Source of the DNA: Paenibacillus taiwanensis DSM 18679
GTDB lineage: Bacteria; Bacillota; Bacilli; Paenibacillales; Paenibacillaceae
DNA length: 64,000 bases
Assembly (NCBI RefSeq): GCF_000425125.1
Contig: NZ_KE384307.1
Coordinates: 670,846-734,845 of the forward strand
Reading direction: 5' to 3'
How positions within the stretch are numbered: position 1 is the first letter of the stretch; each line of letters opens with the position of its first letter. The notes below the pieces were generated by a model. That model worked only from the letters and a program-made list of their open reading frames with translations, did not search any database and had not been told where the DNA came from. Below are positions 58,354 to 64,000 of this stretch, piece after piece. The position numbers and the translations under genes are program-made.

Positions 58354-59157
58354 ATGAACATAGAAGCTCAAGAACGTGCGGCACTTATACAAGCGGTGAC
58401 GGCGGAGGTGCTGAAGCGCTTGGCACACGTACACGTATCTGCGGATGAACCTCCCATACAGAAACGACGCATCGTTGTCATGTCCACGGAGAAGATGCCT
58501 GCACTGGAACGTGGCTTGAACTTAAATGAAGCGGATGAGCTGTGTTACTACGAGGAGTCGATGAGAGAATGTGATCTGCTTGTCATTCCGCAGCTGTGTA
58601 TCCAACTGCTGTCCAATCTTGCACAAGGCATTAGTGCAGGTGCGCGTGAGCGATTCGTGCTGACGATGCTGTTGAAGGGCAAACAAGTGGTAGCTTTGGA
58701 AGAAGGACTAGTGTACCGCAAATATAAGTCAACCGCCCCGGTTCTGTTATATAAGCTGTACGACGGATGGGTAGACAAGCTGTCTAGCTATGGCGTTCAG
58801 TTCATTCGTGAGGCAGACCTAGAGCAAATTGTACACGAACATGGTCAGGCAACAGGTGATCAACATATTCAGGCTGTTCGAAATGCTCAACCAAACGAAA
58901 GTACTCCAGTTGTAAAGGCCGAGCAAGCAGCACATGCTCATCAGACTGGAATAAGCTCAGCGGGCGATCGTTTGAGACTTGCAGAACAGCAGCAACCGCT
59001 CCCGGAAGTATTAACTTGTAAAGTGATTACGGAAGCGGAAGTGAAGAAGTGGCGTCTTCAAAATCGGAATGAAATTGTGATTGGTCAGCACAGTATTATT
59101 ACACCGCTAGCTCAGGACTATTTACGGATGCAGCAGATGCAGGTACACAGAAGATAA
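58354..59157 (+). CDS. Conserved Eut-locus protein of unknown role (lmo1183/TIGR02536 type)
   Basis: The 267-residue product occupies the same place, between pduL and eutN, as a conserved protein of the Listeria locus. It begins with an amphipathic helix (ERAALIQAVTAEVLKRLAHV) like an encapsulation peptide, then a flavoprotein-like domain with ECDLLVIPQLCIQLLSNLAQG, a variable linker, and a C-terminal module at 224-267 (VITEAEVKKWRLQNR ... ITPLAQDYL) that matches the N-terminus of EutT. The reaction, if any, is unknown. Confidence 0.75.
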   Translation: MNIEAQERAALIQAVTAEVLKRLAHVHVSADEPPIQKRRIVVMSTEKMPALERGLNLNEADELCYYEESMRECDLLVIPQLCIQLLSNLAQGISAGARERFVLTMLLKGKQVVALEEGLVYRKYKSTAPVLLYKLYDGWVDKLSSYGVQFIREADLEQIVHEHGQATGDQHIQAVRNAQPNESTPVVKAEQAAHAHQTGISSAGDRLRLAEQQQPLPEVLTCKVITEAEVKKWRLQNRNEIVIGQHSIITPLAQDYLRMQQMQVHRR

Positions 59158-59172
59158 CGGCGAGGTGAGCTT

Positions 59173-59448
59173 ATGATCGTAGGAAAAGTGGTGGGCAGCC
59201 TGTGGGCTACCCGCAAGGACAATAAGCTGAATGGACTGACCTTCCTGATGGTGCAACCGCTTGCGTATGATGAACTGCCGGATCAGCGCGACATTTTTGT
59301 AGCTGCCGATAATGCAGGAGCAGGTATTGGCGACACTGTGCTAGTAACGACAGGAAGCGCAGCCCGAGCATCGCTTACTAATGGGGATGTGCCTGTTGAC
59401 GCAGTTATCGTAGGGATCGTTGACTCGATTGAGGTCGCCCATGAGTAG
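59173..59448 (+). CDS. eutN: Pentameric shell vertex protein EutN
   Basis: EutN/CcmL-type pentamers close the corners of the shell. The 91-residue product has VGKVVGSLWATRKDNKLNGL, FVAADNAGAGIGDTVLVTTGS and DAVIVGIVDSIEV, the whole of the family pattern. The start has GAGGTGAG upstream. Its last eight bases overlap the next gene. Confidence 0.94.
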   Translation: MIVGKVVGSLWATRKDNKLNGLTFLMVQPLAYDELPDQRDIFVAADNAGAGIGDTVLVTTGSAARASLTNGDVPVDAVIVGIVDSIEVAHE

Positions 59449-59986
59449 TGCGATCGGTGTGATTGAGCTGCGCAGCATAAGTAAAGGTTACGAAACAGCG
59501 GATCAAATGCTTAAAACTTCACCCGTGTTGGTTCATCATCTTAAGCCTATCTGCCCGGGAAAGTTTCTGATCATTATAAGTGGTGACACCGCAGATGTAG
59601 AGGTGGCAATGAACGCTGCAATAGCGGAAGCAGGGGAATATCGCATCAGTGACTTTACGCTGCATGGTGTTCATCCAGAGGTTATAGAAGGATTGAAGCG
59701 GCGCTACTCAACACATCCCGTAGATGCTGTTGGTATTGTGGAAACGTCCACCGTATCTTCAGGTATGTACGCTCTAAATGAAGCTTTAAAGCAGTGTCAT
59801 ATTCATGTGAAAAAAATGAACCTTGGCATGGCGATTGGCGGCAAGTTTCTTGCCGTGTTTACGGGAAGTGTCAGCGACGTGGAGCAGGGCATGAAGGTGT
59901 TTGTGTCCTCCATGGAGCAGAAGCGAATCGTTCACCATGCCGTGCTGCGTTCCCCTACAGAGGAAATCAAGCAACATTTCCGCTAA
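59441..59986 (+). CDS. Tandem-BMC shell protein (PduT-like)
   Basis: The 181-residue product has two BMC domains in a row: AIGVIELRSISKGYETADQM and DAVGIVETSTVSSGMYALNE mark their starts. PduT-like trimers often hold an iron-sulphur cluster at the pore through a cysteine loop; the region here, HHLKPICPGKFLIII, has one cysteine, so a cluster is possible but not clear. The ATG at 59441 lies inside the end of eutN, which suggests coupling. Confidence 0.85.
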   Translation: MSSAIGVIELRSISKGYETADQMLKTSPVLVHHLKPICPGKFLIIISGDTADVEVAMNAAIAEAGEYRISDFTLHGVHPEVIEGLKRRYSTHPVDAVGIVETSTVSSGMYALNEALKQCHIHVKKMNLGMAIGGKFLAVFTGSVSDVEQGMKVFVSSMEQKRIVHHAVLRSPTEEIKQHFR

Positions 59987-60079
59987 CAGGTTGTTCAATG
60001 CAGAATGATGCACAATTGGATTTGAACACATACGCAAAGAGCTGTTGAACACGCATCAAAAGAATGGAGGAGCACTTTC

Positions 60080-61189
60080 GTGGAAATTAATGAAATTATC
60101 ATTTATGGCATGGTCATTTTCATGGTTCTTGGTGCCATCGACAAGTGTATAGGGTATAAATTTGGCTTGGGACATCAATTCGATGAGGGGCTCATGGCGA
60201 TGGGATCGCTCACCCTTGCGATGGTAGGGATTATTTCCCTTTCTCCCGTACTTGCCAAGCTGCTAAGTCCGATCGTAGTTCCGCTGTACAGTGCCCTTGG
60301 CGCAGATCCAGCCATGTTTGCAACTACGCTGCTAGCTAATGACATGGGTGGGTACTCGCTAGCTATGGAGTTAGCGAAGACACCGGAAGCGGGCTTGTTT
60401 GCAGGAACGATTCTGGGTGCGATGCTTGGACCAACCATTGTATTTATTATTCCGGTTGCGCTTGGCATTATTAAAAAGGAAGATCAAAAATATTTAGCTA
60501 CCGGAGTATTGGCTGGTATCGTCACGATTCCGCTTGGATGTTTAATCGGCGGATTGGTTGCCGGGTATTCGATCGGCATGATCTTGGCTAACCTCGTGCC
60601 AATTATTTTGTTTGCCGCACTAATCGTCCTTGGCTTATGGCGATTCCCGAATGGAATGATTAAGGGCTTTACGATTTTTGGTCAATTTATCGTCGTTGTG
60701 GCCACATTAGGGCTGGCAGTTGGTATTACTCAGCAGCTTACAGATATTACGATTATTCCGGGCTTGGCTCCGATTGAGGAAGGCATCAAAATTGTCGGCG
60801 ACATTTCGATCGTCCTGGCCGGCGCATTTGCAATGGTATTTGTCATTACAAAAGTATTTAACAAGCCGCTTATGAAGCTTGGTAAATTGCTCGGCATGAA
60901 TGAAATAGCCGCTGCCGGCATGGTAGCTACGCTTGCAAACGTCATTCCGATGTTTGGTATGATGAAGGATATGGATGCGCGTGGAAAAGTGATTAACGTT
61001 GCTTTTGCCGTGTCTGCTGCATTTGTGTTTGGTGATCACCTTGGCTTTACGGCAGGGGTTGCTAAAGAGATGATCTTCCCGATGATTGTGGGCAAATTAG
61101 TTGGGGGGATTACGGCTATCATTGTAGCGATTTATTTGGCGAAGAAAATGGCTCCAGCGCCCAAAGAATCACAGCCGGAGTCGGCATAG
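60080..61189 (+). CDS. eutH: Ethanolamine transporter EutH
   Basis: EutH is the membrane carrier that brings in ethanolamine when it is scarce. The 369-residue product has about ten membrane helices, with IDKCIGYKFGLGHQFDEGL near the start and LLANDMGGYSLAMELAKTP and NVIPMFGMMKDMDARGK as conserved loops. The GTG start has AATGGAGGAG upstream. It ends the long operon; eutQ, often next, is absent. Confidence 0.95.
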   Translation: MEINEIIIYGMVIFMVLGAIDKCIGYKFGLGHQFDEGLMAMGSLTLAMVGIISLSPVLAKLLSPIVVPLYSALGADPAMFATTLLANDMGGYSLAMELAKTPEAGLFAGTILGAMLGPTIVFIIPVALGIIKKEDQKYLATGVLAGIVTIPLGCLIGGLVAGYSIGMILANLVPIILFAALIVLGLWRFPNGMIKGFTIFGQFIVVVATLGLAVGITQQLTDITIIPGLAPIEEGIKIVGDISIVLAGAFAMVFVITKVFNKPLMKLGKLLGMNEIAAAGMVATLANVIPMFGMMKDMDARGKVINVAFAVSAAFVFGDHLGFTAGVAKEMIFPMIVGKLVGGITAIIVAIYLAKKMAPAPKESQPESA

Positions 61190-61224
61190 ACTTACCCTCA
61201 CACCTCAATAAATATGCAGAACGA

Positions 61225-61275
61225 GCAAGAACGGATCTAAGCTGTGCAGCTTTAGATCCGTTCTTGCTTTTTTTG
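61225..61275 (+). terminator. Terminator of the eut operon
   Basis: GCAAGAACGGATCTAA pairs with TTAGATCCGTTCTTGC with a short AGC / GCT continuation around the loop, and a run of T follows. Confidence 0.92.
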
Positions 61276-61356
61276 ATGTAAGCAGCAGTTGTGTCCAGAC
61301 TTTTTGATAGCTGTAATTGGTGTATAATTATGGAGCGTAGAAAAGGAGAATCGACG

Positions 61357-62001
61357 ATGAGCATCATCTGTTTAGAAGGAACTAGTGCGGTAGGGAAGAG
61401 CACCACATGCAAAGCGTTTGCCCACCGCTATCATACATATATCGTACCGGAGACTAGAGAGCTTTTTCAGGTGTCTAATTTACAAGGCGAAGCGTTGTCA
61501 AAATGGTTGTTGGAGCGGCAGCTTGATCGATGGATCATCGCAAAGGAGCAAAGTTTGAAGTACGATTACGTTATTTTGGATGGTGATATTTTTAAACTAT
61601 GGTATGACTGGGTATTTGGCGACAATGGTCTTTCGGTGCAACAACAGGGAGCATGGTTAAGAGAGAAACTGATACAGCAAGAGATCGCTTTTCCAGACGC
61701 TTACGTAGCCTTATGGATAGAGGAGGAGGAGCTGCGTGCGCGCAAGGAGGCGGACTTTTCCAAAAGGAGAAGGAATTTTATGAAGCATTTACAGCTTGTT
61801 AAGCCGCAGCTGACGTATTTCACGTTTCTACAAGGTCTTAATCCTCGTTATGTCGGTATTCATAAAGCTACATCGGTGGACAGCAACGTAGATTTTATAA
61901 TTCAGCATGTGCAGCAGTCACCAGGAGTCACGGGGAATCAAGTAGATATGTTTGATCAAATACTGCACTTTTACAACACCTATCAAGCAGACCGATTCTA
62001 A
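61357..62001 (+). CDS. P-loop kinase, thymidylate kinase-like
   Basis: The 214-residue product has the Walker A motif EGTSAVGKSTTCKAF (residues 7-21), DGDIFKLWYDW near residue 80 and a lid-like segment LRARKEADFSKRRRNF. It is like small nucleoside or antibiotic kinases of the P-loop family, but the substrate cannot be told. The ATG at 61357 has AAAAGGAGA upstream. It is a single gene between the eut locus and an amino-acid transporter. Confidence 0.75.
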   Translation: MSIICLEGTSAVGKSTTCKAFAHRYHTYIVPETRELFQVSNLQGEALSKWLLERQLDRWIIAKEQSLKYDYVILDGDIFKLWYDWVFGDNGLSVQQQGAWLREKLIQQEIAFPDAYVALWIEEEELRARKEADFSKRRRNFMKHLQLVKPQLTYFTFLQGLNPRYVGIHKATSVDSNVDFIIQHVQQSPGVTGNQVDMFDQILHFYNTYQADRF

Positions 62002-62107
62002 CTACATAGAAGTGTGGGGGCTTGGAAAAAATAACGAGGAATAATAGGGGCTTATCACGCCATATTGATATACTATAGTTACCATATCGGATTTGTGTGA
62101 AAAAGTG

Positions 62108-62136
62108 TTGTGCAGTTCCGGAAAGCGTGATATTAT
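62108..62136 (+). promoter_or_regulatory. Promoter of the amino-acid transporter
   Basis: TTGTGC (62108-62113) and TATTAT (62131-62136) are 17 bases apart, about 90 bases before the ATG at 62226. Confidence 0.5.
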
Positions 62137-62225
62137 CGGAACAATCATCGTCTGAATCAGGTAGCAATTGTAAAGTTATCAAGATGAAGCATGATCCTAT
62201 AACTAGTTATTTGGGGGGCTACGGT

Positions 62226-63041
62226 ATGAAAAAGAGAACATTAGCTTTATTGCTGATCGCATTTACAATGGTGATGGCGGCATGCGGTGGCCAGAACGGG
62301 AATACGAAGTCAGAGGCGGGAAAAGGAACTGCGGAAGCGGGATTGCTTGGGGAAATTAAGGCTAATGGCAAGATTCGGATTGGTACAGAGGGAACCTATC
62401 CCCCGTTTACGTATCATGATGAAAGCGGGAAGCTGACCGGCTTTGACGTTGAGATTGCGGAGGAAATAGCGAAGCGATTAGGTGTAACAGCCGAGTTTTC
62501 CGAAGCGAAGTGGGATGGGATGTTTGCTGGACTGGATGCCAAGCGATTTGATCTTGTCGCCAACCAAGTATCCATAAATGATGAGCGTAAGAAGAAGTAT
62601 GACTTTTCTGATCCGTACAGTGTATCCAAAGCCGTACTGATCGTACACGAGGATAACCAGGATGTGAAGTCATTTGCAGATTTGAAAGGGAAAAAGGCGG
62701 GCCAATCCTTAACTTCCAATTTGACAGAGCTGGCAAAAGCGAATGGCGCTGACATCGTGCAGACGGACGGCTTTAATCAGGCGATTGAACTGCTCGTATC
62801 CAAGCGTATCGATGCTACCGTAAACGATGGACTTTCCTTCCTTGACTTTAAGAAGCATCGTCCAGAGGCTAAAGTTAAAGTAGTAGCGGAGCATGAAAGT
62901 GCTTCAAGCAGCGGTATTTTGCTGCGTAAAGGGGAGCAAACGCTGGTAGATGCACTTAACAAGGCGCTTGCAGACATGAAGGCAGACGGGACTTACCTGA
63001 CTATTTCCAAAAAATATTTTAACGCAGATATTTCGAAGTAG
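62226..63041 (+). CDS. Amino-acid ABC transporter substrate-binding lipoprotein
   Basis: The 271-residue product has a lipoprotein signal with lipobox ending at C20 (VMAAC), a linker, and a type 2 periplasmic-binding fold of the polar amino-acid family: GTEGTYPPFTYHD, GFDVEIAEEIAKRLG and GKKAGQSLTSNLTELAK. It is closest in form to cystine-binding proteins such as TcyA, but the ligand is an inference. The ATG at 62226 has GGGGGG upstream. The permease gene follows after 14 bases. Confidence 0.88.
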   Translation: MKKRTLALLLIAFTMVMAACGGQNGNTKSEAGKGTAEAGLLGEIKANGKIRIGTEGTYPPFTYHDESGKLTGFDVEIAEEIAKRLGVTAEFSEAKWDGMFAGLDAKRFDLVANQVSINDERKKKYDFSDPYSVSKAVLIVHEDNQDVKSFADLKGKKAGQSLTSNLTELAKANGADIVQTDGFNQAIELLVSKRIDATVNDGLSFLDFKKHRPEAKVKVVAEHESASSSGILLRKGEQTLVDALNKALADMKADGTYLTISKKYFNADISK

Positions 63042-63055
63042 TCGGGTGATCACTT

Positions 63056-63721
63056 GTGAATCGATATTGGGATATATTTATTGACTCGTTATGGCCAATG
63101 TTAAAAGCGGGATTATTATTTGCTGTGCCGCTTACGTTAATTTCATTTGGGCTCGGGCTTGTGCTGGCTTTATTGACAGCACTGGCTCGCCTTTCTTCTA
63201 TTAAGCCGCTCGTGTGGCTTGCTCAATTTTATGTGTGGATTATACGAGGGACACCGCTGCTGGTGCAGTTGTTTATTATTTTTTATGGATTGCCTAGTGT
63301 GGGGATTACTATTGGTGCGTTTCCAGCCGCTATTATAGGTTTTACTTTGAGTGTGGGTGCTTACAATTCAGAGGTGCTGCGGGCTGCAATCAACTCGATC
63401 TCGCAAGGGCAATGGGAGGCAGCGGACTCGCTTGGTATGACGCGTCCTCAGATTTTGCGCCGTATTATTTTGCCGCAAGCAGCACGTGTCTCTGTGCCCC
63501 CGTTATCGAATTCATTTATTAGCTTAGTTAAGGATACGTCGCTTGCTGCGACTATTACGGTAACGGAGATGTTCCAGCGCGCACAGCAGATTGCGGCGAC
63601 AACCTACGAGCCTATGCTCGTATACTGCGAAGTGGCGCTTGTCTATTTATTTTTTAGTACGATATTGTCTGCCTTGCAAGCGAGAGTGGAAAAGTATTTT
63701 GAACGTTACATCGTGCGCTAG
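63056..63721 (+). CDS. Amino-acid ABC transporter permease
   Basis: The 221-residue product is a HisM/TcyB-type permease with about five membrane helices. The EAA loop EAADSLGMTRPQILRRIILP binds the ATPase. The N-terminal part VWIIRGTPLLVQLFIIFYG is also typical. The start is a GTG with a weak GGGTGATC site. The ATPase gene expected next (as in TcyABC) is not found; a CRISPR leader follows instead. Confidence 0.9.
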   Translation: MNRYWDIFIDSLWPMLKAGLLFAVPLTLISFGLGLVLALLTALARLSSIKPLVWLAQFYVWIIRGTPLLVQLFIIFYGLPSVGITIGAFPAAIIGFTLSVGAYNSEVLRAAINSISQGQWEAADSLGMTRPQILRRIILPQAARVSVPPLSNSFISLVKDTSLAATITVTEMFQRAQQIAATTYEPMLVYCEVALVYLFFSTILSALQARVEKYFERYIVR

Positions 63722-63968
63722 GTACAGTCATAGTGGTAGTGGTAGTGGTTGAGGGCGATTGTAGCGTAAAAGCAGCTTGAATCGTCTGGTGCGGATGTGA
63801 GGTGCACATAAATTTGCTGGGACACCCGCACCAATATTTTTCTATAATGTGTAAAAATATGCGTCGTTTGTAAGTTATCAGGTGTTAAAATGTATTGTGA
63901 AAACATCATTTTCGTGTTATTTTGATCAAAATGAAGTCAATTTGTTATGTTTTCGGCTCATTTTCGCA
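63722..63968 (+). other. Probable CRISPR leader
   Basis: This 247-base stretch has no reading frame of note. Its last 130 bases are AT-rich, as leaders are, and end ATTTTCGCA directly before the first repeat. At 63731-63750 a GGTAGT-type short repeat occurs. No second repeat copy is seen upstream of 63969. Confidence 0.6.
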
Positions 63969-64000
63969 GTCGCACTCTACACGAGTGCGTGGATAGAAAC
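63969..64000 (+). CRISPR. First repeat of a type I-C-like CRISPR array, cut by window edge
   Basis: The last 32 bases begin GTCGCACTC and end GTGGATAGAAAC. CGCACTC (63971-63977) pairs with GAGTGCG (63983-63989) around a five-base loop, and the 3' tail has the GAAAC handle form. Length, hairpin and ends match type I-C repeats of Firmicutes. Only one copy is inside the window, so the array is inferred. Orientation puts spacers to the right. Confidence 0.75.

Noticed and set aside
61357..63721. cas genes beside the CRISPR repeat
   Set aside because: The genes here are a P-loop kinase and an ABC transporter pair, with no Cas motifs.

Overview
The window reads as a Firmicute chromosome of the Bacillales, most likely Paenibacillus or a close relative. 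The reasons are the SufCDSUB order, the yheA/yheC/yheD and ytoI-ytpI-ytrI-ytrH-dnaE neighbourhoods, the accDA-pyk-fxsA-ytvI order, several sporulation-linked genes, strong AGGAGG-type ribosome binding sites and frequent GTG/TTG starts. I saw no rRNA or tRNA gene. Family calls come from motifs read by eye, not from a database search.

Layout. 1-1760: 5' part of mtnK (minus strand) and a Dps/MrgA mini-ferritin behind a PerR-like box. 1760-7360: the SufCDSUB iron-sulphur cluster operon behind two overlapping promoters made by a 10-bp direct repeat. 7.6-9.1 kb: two related small secreted proteins. 9.1-16.2 kb: two HD-GYP proteins flanking uppP, an MMPL exporter and a YfkAB-type radical SAM protein. 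16.3-17.7 kb: decayed IS1182-type remnants. 17.7-19.6 kb: a YpdA-type reductase and a HAD phosphatase. 19.7-26.3 kb: five tandem YheC/YheD-type ATP-grasp genes on the minus strand, divergent from yheA. 27.1-33.4 kb: a small membrane protein, a YhgE/Pip protein with a long 19-residue repeat domain, ytoI, ytpI, ytrI and ytrH. 33.5-44.4 kb: dnaE, pgpA, accDA, pyk, a thioesterase, fxsA and ytvI.

44.5-61.3 kb is an ethanolamine utilization (eut) microcompartment locus with its control RNAs. A cobalamin riboswitch followed by a terminator and a pair of hexaloop hairpins forms an EutX/Rli55-like RNA. Three further hairpin pairs, each overlapping an intrinsic terminator, precede eutG, eutS and eutA. 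The locus encodes EutV (ANTAR antiterminator) and EutW (its kinase), which would act on these hairpins. The structural genes give the shell (EutS, EutL, EutM, EutN, a tandem-BMC protein and a BMC protein with a long Ser-rich tail), the core enzymes (EutBC lyase, EutE, EutG, PduL-type phosphotransacylase), cofactor care (EutA, EutT), the EutP GTPase and the EutH transporter. Logic: with ethanolamine EutW would activate EutV; with adenosylcobalamin the riboswitch would stop transcription before the decoy hairpins, freeing EutV to antiterminate the three operons.

61.3-64.0 kb: a P-loop kinase, then a polar amino-acid ABC binding protein and permease with no ATPase. The last 32 bases match a type I-C CRISPR repeat in form, so the window ends at the leader-proximal start of an array.

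The most unusual items are the 19-residue repeat domain of the YhgE protein, the Ser/Asn-rich tail on a shell protein, a module shared by EutT and a neighbouring Eut protein, the five-gene ATP-grasp row, and the full set of eut control RNAs.
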